Positions 1 through 8,195 of a stretch of DNA of 30,879 nucleotides are shown piece by piece. Origin of the DNA: a virus; the IMG/VR virus record IMGVR_UViG_3300010354_000362, positions 1 through 30,879 of that record. The stretch is one strand, 5' to 3'. Position 1 is the stretch's first letter, and every line of letters starts with the position of its first letter. The notes under the pieces were generated by a model. The model was not told the DNA's origin, searched no databases, and saw only the letters and a program-made list of their open reading frames with translations. Made by a program: the position numbers and the translations under genes.

Positions 1-400
1 CAGATGCATCAGAAGTGGCAGCCATATCAGCCGATGGCTGAAGGATCAGGAATCCGTTTGCAGCAGCCGTGCTGGTGACACTTACTGTTGTTGCTGCTGT
101 CTGGATAATAGACGCATCTGCTGACATCCCAGACGATGCAGCTATTGTAACTGAGCAAACTTCAACATCTGCTGCAAACGCAGCCGCAGATGTCGTAACA
201 GCCGCTTCACATGACGCAAATAGAACCTTTTGGGCATCTGCCGACATATCAGACTGCGCTGCCATAGTGGCGGCAGCAGACATTGTCTTAACAGCAGCAG
301 ACGTAGCATCTGAAGTTGCAGCAGCGGTAAATGCGGCAGTTAGGACGTAGCCACTGCCGTATAAACCTTCGCCATAGTCTGCAACGCCATAATCAGCCAC
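1..400 (-). CDS. Ala/Ser-rich tail or virion protein, N-terminal part (cut by window edge)
   Basis: This is the first 133 codons of a gene that runs out of the window on the left. The GTG start lies just after the stop of the preceding gene, and an in-frame TGA lies immediately upstream, so it is the earliest possible start. The protein opens with MADYGVADYGEGLYGSG, an opening I associate with phage tail-associated proteins. It continues as a low-complexity stretch rich in Ala, Ser, Thr and Asp, with repeated SADA and MSADA-like units. Its place after the adaptor and a fibre-type gene suggests a tail or receptor-contact structural protein. The function is inferred from position and composition only. 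Confidence 0.7.
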   Translation of the reverse strand, partial: MADYGVADYGEGLYGSGYVLTAAFTAAATSDATSAAVKTMSAAATMAAQSDMSADAQKVLFASCEAAVTTSAAAFAADVEVCSVTIAASSGMSADASIIQTAATTVSVTSTAAANGFLILQPSADMAATSDAS

Positions 401-406
401 GGCTCA

Positions 407-799
407 TCAGTCCAAAGTGACGTCAATTTCACCAGTGTTGAATCGCAACACATCGCCGCTATCAACCGTCTTAGATGTTGTCAGGTTGGCAAAGGCAAGA
501 AGGTTGCCGCTTGTGGAAGCATCAAAGATTCCAGCGGCAACAATAGTGCCCCAAGAACCAGTGGCTGTCGGAAACTCAACTGCTGCGCTGTTGCTGGCGG
601 TTGTAGGCGCTGTGCCTGAAACAGTGAAAGTCACTGCTGTACGGACATAAGAGCCGCCAGAGACTTCAGTGCCGCCGCCAGTTTCGCCGGGAGCAACGGT
701 GTAGAGAGCCACATACCAAGCAGTCGGGCGGGTTGCCGCACCGTTTGTCAGAAGCCAATCAAGAACAAGGTCTTCAGCGTAGTTTGTGAACCCAGCCAT
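407..799 (-). CDS. Phage tail-fibre-like structural protein (130 aa)
   Basis: A 130-residue protein starting MAGFTNYAEDLVLDWLLTNG, followed by a segment with WYVALYT, then Gly/Thr/Ser-rich beta-type sequence ending in LRFNTGEIDVTLD. This matches a widespread family of small phage proteins usually annotated as tail-fibre or virion proteins; their N-terminus typically reads NYxENxLLDxLL followed by VxLxT. Its ATG overlaps the stop of the upstream adaptor gene (TAATG), so translation is probably coupled. It is likely part of the distal tail or fibre attachment; the exact role is not known. Confidence 0.75.
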   Translation of the reverse strand: MAGFTNYAEDLVLDWLLTNGAATRPTAWYVALYTVAPGETGGGTEVSGGSYVRTAVTFTVSGTAPTTASNSAAVEFPTATGSWGTIVAAGIFDASTSGNLLAFANLTTSKTVDSGDVLRFNTGEIDVTLD

Positions 800-1416
800 T
801 AGTAAGCCCTCCGAGTGCGTGCGATAAGCGGCGAACCGCTATGCAGTGATTTCTGAGATTCGCCGTTCAATCCTTCAACGCGAGACGAATAGAATGAGGC
901 GAAAGTTGGGATGCGCTCGTCGTTGATCAAGAACGGAGCAGCATGAGTAAGTGCACCGTAAAGATACACATCGGGGGCTTTTGTCAAAAGCCAGTTACTC
1001 GTGTTTTGATTGCTAAGTGCAGGGATCTTTCCGTAGTAAACCATCTCAATCTCAATATTGTCGGTCGGAGCTGGAACAAGCTCAATCGCACCGTTCATGA
1101 GAGAGTAGGCTACAATCTGAGTATATGCCTGCGAGCGGTTGATAATATCTGCTTCATCAAGCGTGACATATCGAAGTGGAGACGTTCCATCCACGATCTG
1201 AAGATTGATGGCTTCAACCCAGTCAGCCGGAAGCTGGACGTATTCCTGATCACTCGTTGCATTGGCTCGAATGATCATCTCACGGCAGCGGAGGCGAGTG
1301 TTAAGATCAGCCTCAACAAACTGAATAAACATAGGGATCTGAGAAGTCAGATCCCCACGGTTGAGATAGTCGGCAATCGCGCTCTGAAGCGTCGAATAGT
1401 TTGTGATCGTTGTCAT
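799..1416 (-). CDS. Head-tail adaptor protein, SU10-adaptor-like
   Basis: A 205-residue protein beginning MTTITNYSTLQSAIADYLNR with internal LTSQIPMFIQFVEADLNTRLR and a later VQLPADWVEA. This is the pattern of the SU10-type phage adaptor family, in which an N-terminal helical part packs against the portal and forms the head-tail connector ring. It sits downstream of the capsid gene and upstream of tail genes, as expected for a neck component. The start codon overlaps the upstream stop by one base (TGATG). The family call is from memory of the motif, not from a search. Confidence 0.75.
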   Translation of the reverse strand: MTTITNYSTLQSAIADYLNRGDLTSQIPMFIQFVEADLNTRLRCREMIIRANATSDQEYVQLPADWVEAINLQIVDGTSPLRYVTLDEADIINRSQAYTQIVAYSLMNGAIELVPAPTDNIEIEMVYYGKIPALSNQNTSNWLLTKAPDVYLYGALTHAAPFLINDERIPTFASFYSSRVEGLNGESQKSLHSGSPLIARTRRAY

Positions 1417-1745
1417 CAGCTCGTGATCCGATGATTGCGATATGGCGCTGCCGCGTCAGACCGAAGCCACTTACGGAAAGCCATTTTGTCTTTCAAAATG
1501 CCTTTCTGTTGAAGCTCAAGATACACCATCATAGGCAAAGACGCCACTTTGACCATGCCGTCAGGAAGGCGCTCAGTGTTGCTGATGCTGTTACGAATTG
1601 CTTTGTTCTGCTCTGCAATCCCGTCAATGTTAACGACATCCTCAAAGATCATCTTCTGATCAGGAGTAATGTGCATCTTGGTCAGCGTGCCTGTGACGCT
1701 GTCATAGCCAAGATTGAATGATCCGGGTGCGTATTCGTCAGACAT
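1416..1745 (-). CDS. Conserved small virion-cluster protein (109 aa), function unknown
   Basis: A 109-residue protein with a central DGMVKVASLPMMVYLELQQK and a C-terminal FRKWLRSDAAAPYRNHRI. I recognise similar small proteins between the capsid and adaptor genes of podovirus-like phages but know no function. The preceding mRNA carries GGGGGA a few bases before the ATG. It is separated from the capsid gene by a strong hairpin, so its expression may be lower than that of the capsid. Confidence 0.7.
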   Translation of the reverse strand: MSDEYAPGSFNLGYDSVTGTLTKMHITPDQKMIFEDVVNIDGIAEQNKAIRNSISNTERLPDGMVKVASLPMMVYLELQQKGILKDKMAFRKWLRSDAAAPYRNHRITS

Positions 1746-1763
1746 TCATTCCCCCAAGGAAGA

Positions 1764-1785
1764 GGGGCGGGATTGCTCCCGCCCC
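1764..1785 (-). terminator. Strong hairpin after the major capsid gene (attenuator or terminator)
   Basis: On the minus strand the sequence folds as a perfect 9-bp stem (GGGGCGGGA / TCCCGCCCC) closed by a GCAA tetraloop, 8 nt beyond the capsid stop codon. It is followed by a pyrimidine-rich TCTTCCTT tract rather than a clean U run. A partial terminator, RNA-stabilising 3' structure or processing site would each fit; it could explain higher capsid than downstream mRNA. Confidence 0.7.
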
Positions 1786-1792
1786 GTAATCA

Positions 1793-2776
1793 TCACGAAG
1801 CGATGATGTTGGCGATGACGGCGTGAGCCTTTTCGCTCTTGATGCGCAGGCCGTACTCCACGACCATTTCCTTCTTGTCCGAGTCGCCAGTCTTGGCGAG
1901 GTCGAATGTGCGGAACGGACGGAGATACGAAACCGAAGCGTACTCAGGATCAAGCACGAAGGCGAAGTTACCGGGCGAGAAGCGGTTAGGGACGATAGCC
2001 ACTTCACCGAAGTCACCGAGGTAAACGTCAGCCGTTGCGATGATCTTGAGGGGAGCAACGCCTGTGTTCATCTGACGCTGCTGGGAAAGACCAGAGAACG
2101 CAGAAGCAACAGTCTTGTTGTAGGCGTTGACCATGAAGATTGACGGATCACCACCCTGTTCCCAAACCTGCTGGATAGCAGTCTTGAGCATCGTCTCCGT
2201 CAAAGCAACGTCTGTCGAAGTCGAAAGAGCAGTCCAAGCTGTTGAGGGATAGCCGTTGCCAGAAGCGCCAGACATAGCCGACACAGTAGCACCGTTAGCC
2301 TGAGAGTTGGTGATCAGCCATGTGGGCAGACCAGCAGTCTTACGAGCTGTGGAGGAGCTGTTACCAGCAACACCAGCCTGATTGCTCGTCAGGATAGCTT
2401 CCATATCGCGCTTCAGCTCTTTAGCAGCCTTAGCAGTCTGATAAGCCATCTGAGTGCGCATACCAGCATTGTTCACAGCATCGTCGGTGCCAGACACTGC
2501 GATCACCTTACGGCTGATCTGAGTGTAGTTAGCAACGCGAACAGTCGCGGTGAACTCAGCGTTACCAGCATCGGCACCTTCAACCACAGCGTTTGTTGTG
2601 TCAGCAGCCGCAAGAGCGTCTGTCTGCCACTCGAAGTATGTGTTTTCGCAGGTGTCGCGACCGATGTTGCTCATGAAGGGCGTATCAGTCGGGCTGATGT
2701 CATAGATGATGTTGCTCAGATCCTCACGGATCGAGTTAGGTGCGTCGTAGGTCGTAACCTTGGAAACAGAAGTCAT
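1793..2776 (-). CDS. Major capsid protein, SU10 / DUF5309-like
   Basis: A 327-residue protein starting MTSVSKVTTYDAPNSIREDL, followed by IIYDISPTDTPFMSNIGRD, FEWQTDAL, and later RVANYTQISRKVIAVSGT. This arrangement is characteristic of the SU10 major head protein family (DUF5309), an HK97-fold capsid protein used by podoviruses and some siphoviruses. A clear ribosome binding site (AGGAAG, 7 nt spacing) precedes the ATG. It follows the scaffold gene directly, the usual order, and is followed by a strong hairpin. No protease gene is seen nearby. Confidence 0.9.
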   Translation of the reverse strand: MTSVSKVTTYDAPNSIREDLSNIIYDISPTDTPFMSNIGRDTCENTYFEWQTDALAAADTTNAVVEGADAGNAEFTATVRVANYTQISRKVIAVSGTDDAVNNAGMRTQMAYQTAKAAKELKRDMEAILTSNQAGVAGNSSSTARKTAGLPTWLITNSQANGATVSAMSGASGNGYPSTAWTALSTSTDVALTETMLKTAIQQVWEQGGDPSIFMVNAYNKTVASAFSGLSQQRQMNTGVAPLKIIATADVYLGDFGEVAIVPNRFSPGNFAFVLDPEYASVSYLRPFRTFDLAKTGDSDKKEMVVEYGLRIKSEKAHAVIANIIAS

Positions 2777-2780
2777 GGTT

Positions 2781-3803
2781 TCACTTCCTGTCTAGCATTG
2801 CAAAGAGAGCAGCCGCGTCGTTAACGTGGCCCGTGGATTTGAGACGCTGTTTTACCTTCGCAACATCTGTAGCCTGTCTAGGCGAAGACGCAATGTTTCC
2901 GGCTCTCATTGGCTTCGGCGCATCTGCCTTTTTAGGCTGAGGACGATTGGCCTGTAGAGCGTCATACTTGCGTGCCTTCTCAAGAACCAAGATAGCTCGC
3001 GGGTCAGTTGCAGCAGCCAGCTCATCATCTGAGTAGCCAACCGTCTTACCGTATTCACGGAGACGGCCCTGCGCTTCACGCCACTTAGCCTCATCCTTCC
3101 ACTCAGGCATTTTTTCGAAGATAAACTTTCGTCCTTCCTCGACAATCTGCTTGAGCTGTTCTTGTTGCTCACGAGATTGCTGGGCTCTGATTACCGCCTC
3201 TTGCTGCTTCACAGCTTCAAGTTGGGCCTTGTAATCACGCCATTGCTTCTCAATGATCGGGAAGTTGATTGGATCTTCTTGGTGCAGTCGCTGCCAATCT
3301 GGCTCCTGTGGAACGAATTTCTCCATTTCCATTCGGAGTGCAGTAACAGCTTCTGCATAAGAAGCCTTCTCAGCTTCCGCCGCCTGACGAATCGCTTCAG
3401 CCTCGCGCCTTTGCTCAGCAAGGGCTTGAGTTTTGCGCTGATAATCCGCTTGACGCTGATAACCGTCGCGTGCTTCTTTCAGAGAGACTTTCTGCGCCTT
3501 GCCGTCGATAACAACGGTGACGAGAGCATCATCTGGAAGCTCATCGCTAGAGCTATCCTCATCAGAGCCAGTAGAGTCGCCCTCACCCTCTCCTTCGGAT
3601 ACCTCGTCGGTAGCCTCACCTTCAGGAGCGAGCGCGTCAATGGACTCATCCACTGTCGCCTCAGTCTCTTCGACTGCGGCAGGAGCTGGTGCCTTTCTCT
3701 CTTCACTAGGTTGCGGGGCTGGCCCGTCCATCATGGAAGCGAATCGCGCAGCAGCATCTGCAAGACCGAGTTCGCTAGGCTGCGATTGTTCGGTATTAGA
3801 CAT
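2781..3803 (-). CDS. Capsid scaffolding protein
   Basis: A 340-residue protein with the build of a phage scaffold. The N-terminal third (about 15-100) is low complexity and rich in Pro, Ala, Glu, Asp and Ser. A long Gln/Glu/Ala/Arg-rich stretch (about 120-240) is strongly predicted by eye to be coiled coil, and the C-terminus is basic (KVKQRLKSTGHV onward), where scaffold proteins usually contact the coat. It ends 4 bp before the capsid ATG. There is no sequence motif to prove the function; the call rests on composition and on its place between portal and capsid genes. Confidence 0.8.
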   Translation of the reverse strand: MSNTEQSQPSELGLADAAARFASMMDGPAPQPSEERKAPAPAAVEETEATVDESIDALAPEGEATDEVSEGEGEGDSTGSDEDSSSDELPDDALVTVVIDGKAQKVSLKEARDGYQRQADYQRKTQALAEQRREAEAIRQAAEAEKASYAEAVTALRMEMEKFVPQEPDWQRLHQEDPINFPIIEKQWRDYKAQLEAVKQQEAVIRAQQSREQQEQLKQIVEEGRKFIFEKMPEWKDEAKWREAQGRLREYGKTVGYSDDELAAATDPRAILVLEKARKYDALQANRPQPKKADAPKPMRAGNIASSPRQATDVAKVKQRLKSTGHVNDAAALFAMLDRK

Positions 3804-3818
3804 ATATGTACCCCATTG

Positions 3819-4073
3819 TTACGCTTTTCTCAAGCGTCGGTTGAACCGCGTAAGATCAGGCTCAGCAGCAAGTGCTGTTAGCTCTGCTTCAAACGCAGCT
3901 ATGGCGCGCACCATATAGTACGCCTCCATCCGTTTAGCTTCGGCATCAGGGGCTGAGTTTGCCCAATCATCCGTTGCATTCTCCCTAAGACGCCGCAGCA
4001 CCTCTTTGGCCGCAGCGTCCTTAACCAAGCCCTTAGCAGCTATCCAAAGCTGCTCTTGCTCAAATGTACTCAT
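3819..4073 (-). CDS. Small helical protein between portal and scaffold (84 aa)
   Basis: An 84-residue, mostly helical protein (MSTFEQEQLWIAAKGLVKD, then MEAYYMVRAIAAFEAEL). Small proteins of this type occur next to portal genes in several phage groups. The start overlaps the portal stop (ATGA), so translation is coupled to the portal. No catalytic motif is visible. A minor head or assembly-chaperone role is possible but unproven. Confidence 0.65.
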   Translation of the reverse strand: MSTFEQEQLWIAAKGLVKDAAAKEVLRRLRENATDDWANSAPDAEAKRMEAYYMVRAIAAFEAELTALAAEPDLTRFNRRLRKA

Positions 4074-6271
4074 TGCATCCCCATCGGGGGCAGACCCTGA
4101 TCAAGGACAGGTGCAACGCTACCAACAGCATTGAACATTCCATTGATTTCTGCCCGCTGCTTATCAACCTCTCCCTTGATGACGGCCATGTCGATCTGCG
4201 CATTGTACTTTGCGTTGATCTCAGCAGCCTTCATCACTGCGTCGATGTAAAGCTTATCGCGCTCAAGGTCAGCCTGCGCGATAGCCTTCTGCTTCTCCAA
4301 CTCCTGCTTAGCAGCGTTGATGAGAATGTCTGCCTTGATCTTCTCTGCTTCAACCTGTGCCAGCATCTGAGCCGGGTCAGGACGCTGGTTCTGGGCCATC
4401 TGCTGCTGATACTGCGCAAGCGACTCAGGCGTGACCTGATTCCAGAACTTGTCTGGGTCTTGGAAGCCAGAGAGCTTCGTAATCTCAGCAAGCGTATCGC
4501 GGAACTTCTCAACGCTCACGATAGGATTGTTAGGTCCATACTGAGCAATCAGTTCCTTCTGCTGCTGCAAGATCGTCATCAGGAACGCCATGCGCTGTTC
4601 GTCAGAGCCACGCCCAAGCGCAATGTTCACAACCATGTCCATCTTGGCATCCCAGCCGCGAGGATCAATCGGAACGAACTTATTACGCAGACGGATGATC
4701 TTAGGCTTGTCCTGATGCTGCACGACCATCTGAAGGATACCTTGGAAGCAGCGCTTCAGGCCGTCAGAGAACAGGCGTGCAATCATTTCAATGCGGTCCT
4801 GCGAAGAGGACAACTGAGCCTGTACAGCAGCGCGTGTCGTTGACTGCAAAGCGTCTGCATCCAAGCCCTGAGAAGCGCGAGAGATGCCTGTACGCTGCGT
4901 CTTGATCTCGTCAAGGTAAGACATGACGCCAAGAGCAGCCTGCCCAACGAAAGGCTCTGCAAGAGGCTGTACCATGCCGGGAGCACGAGCGCGGATAACC
5001 GCACCAGTCTCGACATTCATCACATCATCAAGATTTACCTGACCTTCAACGACCACCGTTCGGGGGTGGATCGACTGAGCCAAGCTATCAAGCGTGTTAC
5101 GCATGATAGAGGACTTGATGAGCTGCAAATCCATCGTCTGATCTGCGATAGACTTGCCGAATATCGTGTGAGGCGTTGGATCAGGCTCCAACAGAGCAAA
5201 CGGAGCCGACTGAACGACTTCCTGATGCAGGATATAGCCACCATTGCCGACAGAGCAGACCTTATGCAGCTCAGCAATGCCGTCGCCATCCTTATCTACG
5301 CGGATATAGCTCTCAACGTAGAAAACCTTGTCCGTCGATTCGTCGTTCTGGTTGGTGATGCCGAAGAATGACTGATCCGCAGGGTTACGGACGATCACTT
5401 CTTGGTTCATCTCGAAGCCGCCAGTACCAGCGTTCATTTCGATGACTTCGCGGTCATAGCCCATAGCCACAAGTTCAGAAATTGTGGCAAGTTTGCGGCG
5501 ACCGACATAAAGAGCATCGTCGATGGACGTTGCTTCGTTCTCAATCAGGAACTGCTCAGGCGGGATAGCCTCAACCACATACTTCGGCTCGCGGCGAATA
5601 CGACGAATAGACAAAGAAACGCGGACCTCACCAGTCATGAGGTCAGCTTCTTCTGTCATTGCGTCCATTTCGACGCCGGGTTCAGACAAAATGAGGTTTG
5701 CTTCCTCTGGAAGGAGCCCGGAGTAGTTGTAATACTCCACGCTCTCATCGTCGTACTTGTACCAAGTCAAAACGCCAGTCTTCAGGATGAGTGCATCCTT
5801 CATCGCATCGTGCAAAATGCGAAAGCCGGGGTTCTCTTGGTTGAAGATGTAGTCAACGAGGTCTGTAGCCTGCTCAGCGGCTTCAATATCTTCAGGACCA
5901 CGGGGCACAAACTCAAGAATCTTGTCGCCGCCAGTGAAGATGCGCAGCAGTGACGGAAGCATCGCGAGTACCGTGTCGCGAACTTCCGTCAGCACCACCT
6001 GAGAACGACCGTCCTCTTCGTTGCCGAAAGCGTCTCCCAGATAATAAGACATAGCGCGTTCGCGCTCAGGTGCAAGATAGCTGTCGATGTAAGTCCCAGC
6101 ATCTTCAATCGCCTGAAAGACGATATAGCGGAACTCTTCATCGCTCATGGGGACGTTGTAAGGCGTCAAATAGCCAGTTTCGTCATTGTATGACGTATTC
6201 TGAGGCCCATCCGCTGACTGCGGAATAAGATCAGGGTTGTAAGTACCCGGCTTGATGCCTTGCGTAGCCAT
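4070..6271 (-). CDS. Portal protein, P22/SU10-like
   Basis: A 733-residue portal with MATQGIKPGTYNPDLIPQ at the start, MSDEEFRYIVFQAIEDAG, a conserved core around residues 60-400, LDQ/QQ-rich helical C-terminal regions, and an extended Gln/Ala/Lys-rich C-terminal helix (the barrel-like part in P22-type portals). The portal forms the dodecameric ring at the packaging vertex. I place the start at the ATG preceded by AGGAAGAG rather than ten codons upstream at a GTG. Its start lies 2 nt beyond the methyltransferase stop. Length and sequence fit the large P22-type portals, not the roughly 500-residue HK97 type. Confidence 0.88.
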   Translation of the reverse strand: MATQGIKPGTYNPDLIPQSADGPQNTSYNDETGYLTPYNVPMSDEEFRYIVFQAIEDAGTYIDSYLAPERERAMSYYLGDAFGNEEDGRSQVVLTEVRDTVLAMLPSLLRIFTGGDKILEFVPRGPEDIEAAEQATDLVDYIFNQENPGFRILHDAMKDALILKTGVLTWYKYDDESVEYYNYSGLLPEEANLILSEPGVEMDAMTEEADLMTGEVRVSLSIRRIRREPKYVVEAIPPEQFLIENEATSIDDALYVGRRKLATISELVAMGYDREVIEMNAGTGGFEMNQEVIVRNPADQSFFGITNQNDESTDKVFYVESYIRVDKDGDGIAELHKVCSVGNGGYILHQEVVQSAPFALLEPDPTPHTIFGKSIADQTMDLQLIKSSIMRNTLDSLAQSIHPRTVVVEGQVNLDDVMNVETGAVIRARAPGMVQPLAEPFVGQAALGVMSYLDEIKTQRTGISRASQGLDADALQSTTRAAVQAQLSSSQDRIEMIARLFSDGLKRCFQGILQMVVQHQDKPKIIRLRNKFVPIDPRGWDAKMDMVVNIALGRGSDEQRMAFLMTILQQQKELIAQYGPNNPIVSVEKFRDTLAEITKLSGFQDPDKFWNQVTPESLAQYQQQMAQNQRPDPAQMLAQVEAEKIKADILINAAKQELEKQKAIAQADLERDKLYIDAVMKAAEINAKYNAQIDMAVIKGEVDKQRAEINGMFNAVGSVAPVLDQGLPPMGMQ

Positions 6272-6273
6272 TT

Positions 6274-6831
6274 TCAGCCTCTCTTCCTGACCCGCCACCA
6301 CTGCCAGCCACTCTCTGAGCCGACCTCATGTTGCGGAAAAAACTTTTTCACAGCGGATTTTACACCATCCATAGGGTAATCGTCACCGCCCATGACGCCA
6401 CCGACCCTTAGCTTCGGCCACCAAGCTTCGATGTCAGCCAAGACTTCATCGTGTTCATGCCCCGCATCAACCCAGACGAAATCCACGCTGCTATCTTCAA
6501 AGTCTTCTGCCACAGCCACTGTGCGCCCTCTATGCACAGAGCAATTAAGCCCGCGCAGAAGTGCAATGTTGCCGTTAAAAAGCTCAAAAACCCGTTCCAG
6601 ATCAGGATCAGCTTTGTGCGCAAGCTCATCAGAACCTCCCCAATGATCAACGTAATGAACAGAAATAGCCTTTCCTGAGTTAATTACCTCAACGCCAAGA
6701 AAGACCGCAGATTTACCCTTCCAGCACCCTAACTCCACAAAAACAGCACCGTCAGTCGCCTCTCGGACGGCCTGACGGTACGGCTCTTTGAAGTTAAACC
6801 AGCCTTGGATCTGGTCGTAGAAGTGTTCCAT
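6274..6831 (-). CDS. Class I SAM-dependent methyltransferase (Methyltransf_24-like)
   Basis: A 185-residue protein with a SAM-binding motif I at about 32-42 (VELGCWKGKSA), an acidic VDHW at about 61-64, and VDAGHEHDEV followed by WWPKLRVGGVMGGDD, the typical post-II/post-III arrangement of small Rossmann methyltransferases acting on sugars or small molecules. Substrate is unknown. It lies next to a glycosyltransferase, so modification of a surface glycan or of a glycosylated virion protein is a reasonable inference. Its start overlaps the upstream stop (TAATG). It sits between the packaging and capsid genes and is probably accessory cargo. Confidence 0.8.
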   Translation of the reverse strand: MEHFYDQIQGWFNFKEPYRQAVREATDGAVFVELGCWKGKSAVFLGVEVINSGKAISVHYVDHWGGSDELAHKADPDLERVFELFNGNIALLRGLNCSVHRGRTVAVAEDFEDSSVDFVWVDAGHEHDEVLADIEAWWPKLRVGGVMGGDDYPMDGVKSAVKKFFPQHEVGSESGWQWWRVRKRG

Positions 6832-7001
6832 TACTTCTTCTTCTTCTTGCTCATCCCAGCTTCAGACAGAGCAATCGCAATCGCCTGCTTGCGAGATTTA
6901 GCCAGAGGAGCCTTCTTCGGTCCTTTAGGGTTCACGCCAGCGTGAAGTTTGCCGCGCTTATACTCACCCATGACCTTGGCAATCTTATCCAAGCTTTTCA
7001 T
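6831..7001 (-). CDS. Small basic protein, DUF6496-like (56 aa)
   Basis: A 56-residue Lys-rich protein with IAKVMGEYKRGKLHAG, then LAKSRKQAIAIALSEAG and a KKKKK tail. This matches a common small phage protein (DUF6496) of unknown function, probably nucleic-acid associated given its charge. The start is chosen at the ATG with a perfect AGGAGG 7 nt upstream; this places its first 17 nt inside the end of the glycosyltransferase gene. An upstream in-frame ATG would add an unlikely Leu/Arg-rich leader. Confidence 0.75.
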   Translation of the reverse strand: MKSLDKIAKVMGEYKRGKLHAGVNPKGPKKAPLAKSRKQAIAIALSEAGMSKKKKK

Positions 7002-7674
7002 CTTCAGCCTCCTCAATGCGAGCCGCAGCAGCAGCAAGAGCCTCGTCATCTGCCATTGCTAATTCTGTATGCTCATGACCAAACTCAAACGACCCAATGT
7101 GCCTAATGTCCTTAGACAGATCGTGGTCGATCCAGATCTTGTAACTGTTAGCCTTAGCTAACTGGCAGAAGTACATATCTTCACCAGCCCACATACGCGC
7201 TGAAGGAAGATAGTGAATTTGAAACCACGGATACGGCAACTTGCGGAAGACTTCAGCCTTCACAAGCATTGCACCCATGCCAACTGCGTCACACTCTTCC
7301 AATCCGTTCTTATCTAGCGAGTAGATGTAAGACAGATTAGCAAAGTCCTTGAACGCTACTGTCTTAACAGGCAATCGTCGCGTTGCGTAGTTGCAAGCAA
7401 CGATGTCCCTGTCGTGCGCAGCAAGCTTCTCAACTAGGTAAGACGGAAAACGCATATCACTATCCAAGAACAGGATATGCGTTGCGCCTTGCTTCAAGCT
7501 CAACTCAACAAGCTTGGTCCTTTGATCAGCAATCAAAGTACCGTTGAGAAAGTTCAGGTTGAACGTAGTGCCTGCTGGGGCGTTGCCGTAGAAGCGCGCC
7601 GCCAGCATGGCTAGGTCATACGAAAAACCTGTGTTCACAGTCTCCCGTGCGGGAACACAGATACTAAGGTTCAT
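6985..7674 (-). CDS. GT-A-type glycosyltransferase (GT2-like)
   Basis: A 229-residue protein with the N-terminal strand MNLSICVPARETV, a nucleotide-sugar region with DQRTKLVELSLKQGATH, and the metal-binding DxD as LFLDSDM (D71, D73). A GMGAMLVKAEVF segment and WAGEDMYFCQLAKA, typical of the acceptor side, follow. No membrane segment is seen, so it acts in the cytoplasm. Acceptors could be phage DNA, host LPS or a virion protein; neighbours (methyltransferase downstream) favour glycan building. The start overlaps the upstream stop (TGATG). Such genes in phages are often accessory and may alter host-surface or DNA recognition. Confidence 0.82.
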   Translation of the reverse strand: MNLSICVPARETVNTGFSYDLAMLAARFYGNAPAGTTFNLNFLNGTLIADQRTKLVELSLKQGATHILFLDSDMRFPSYLVEKLAAHDRDIVACNYATRRLPVKTVAFKDFANLSYIYSLDKNGLEECDAVGMGAMLVKAEVFRKLPYPWFQIHYLPSARMWAGEDMYFCQLAKANSYKIWIDHDLSKDIRHIGSFEFGHEHTELAMADDEALAAAAARIEEAEDEKLG

Positions 7675-8195
7675 CAGTCCATTTCCCCATCTTCAGATGA
7701 GTACATCTCGTCCTCATCTTCGTATTCGCTATCTTCGTAATCCTCTTCTTCTTCCTCATCGTCAGTGATTGGTCCACCAACGATCCATGCAGAGCAGGTT
7801 CGATCTGCCGCGCACTTGAAGTCGAAGATTTCGCAAAACCCAAGATTACCCGCTTTAACAGTCGCAGCGGCAGCTTTTTCGTCCCCATCAGACAAGCCCT
7901 CTTCGATGCACTTCAGCATCTTTGCAGTCTGATTGAACGCAGCGCAATTACCGCAGCGCATAGTTTCTGCTTCTTCCGCAGGAACATCCCACTTAGCAGC
8001 CATTTTGCGCCAATAGTCCGTATTATCCTCTTCAGGATTCATAGGACCATACATCGCAACCTTAATCGCCTTACCACGATTCTTTAGGTTCAATGTCGTA
8101 TCGCGAGTGGCAACAGGGCACGAGCGATCCATCTCGCCCTCACCCATTAGCTCTTTCATTCTGGGAGAAAGAAGCCCGTTCGGCATATCGACCAT
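7674..8195 (-). CDS. Cysteine-cluster protein, HiPIP-like spacing, acidic tail (173 aa)
   Basis: A 173-residue protein with seven cysteines: C26, C81 and C84 (CGNCAAF), C96, C121, C128 and C134 (CAADRTCSAWI). The CxxC with aromatic spacing and the final CSAW resemble high-potential iron-sulfur proteins. The N-terminal part (DTTLNLKNRG, MYGPMNPEE, YWRKMAAKWDV) resembles uncharacterised proteins I recall from marine T7-like and related phages. The last about 29 residues are almost entirely Asp/Glu. No signal peptide is seen, unlike true HiPIPs. A metal- or Fe-S-binding role is inferred; the function is unknown. Start overlaps the upstream stop (TAATG). Confidence 0.75.
   Translation of the reverse strand: MVDMPNGLLSPRMKELMGEGEMDRSCPVATRDTTLNLKNRGKAIKVAMYGPMNPEEDNTDYWRKMAAKWDVPAEEAETMRCGNCAAFNQTAKMLKCIEEGLSDGDEKAAAATVKAGNLGFCEIFDFKCAADRTCSAWIVGGPITDDEEEEEDYEDSEYEDEDEMYSSEDGEMD

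Noticed and set aside
69-350. Plus-strand Ala-rich open frame near the left edge
   Set aside because: It is the reverse reading of the repetitive SADA-rich minus-strand gene, whose N-terminus looks like a true phage protein.
4064-4843. Long plus-strand open frames opposite the portal and other late genes
   Set aside because: They are antisense shadows of well-supported minus-strand genes; they lack ribosome sites and have no recognisable domains.
6831-7049. Longer version of the DUF6496-like gene with an added Leu/Arg-rich N-terminus
   Set aside because: The added residues come from the end of the glycosyltransferase gene; the shorter start has a perfect AGGAGG and matches the family's usual start.
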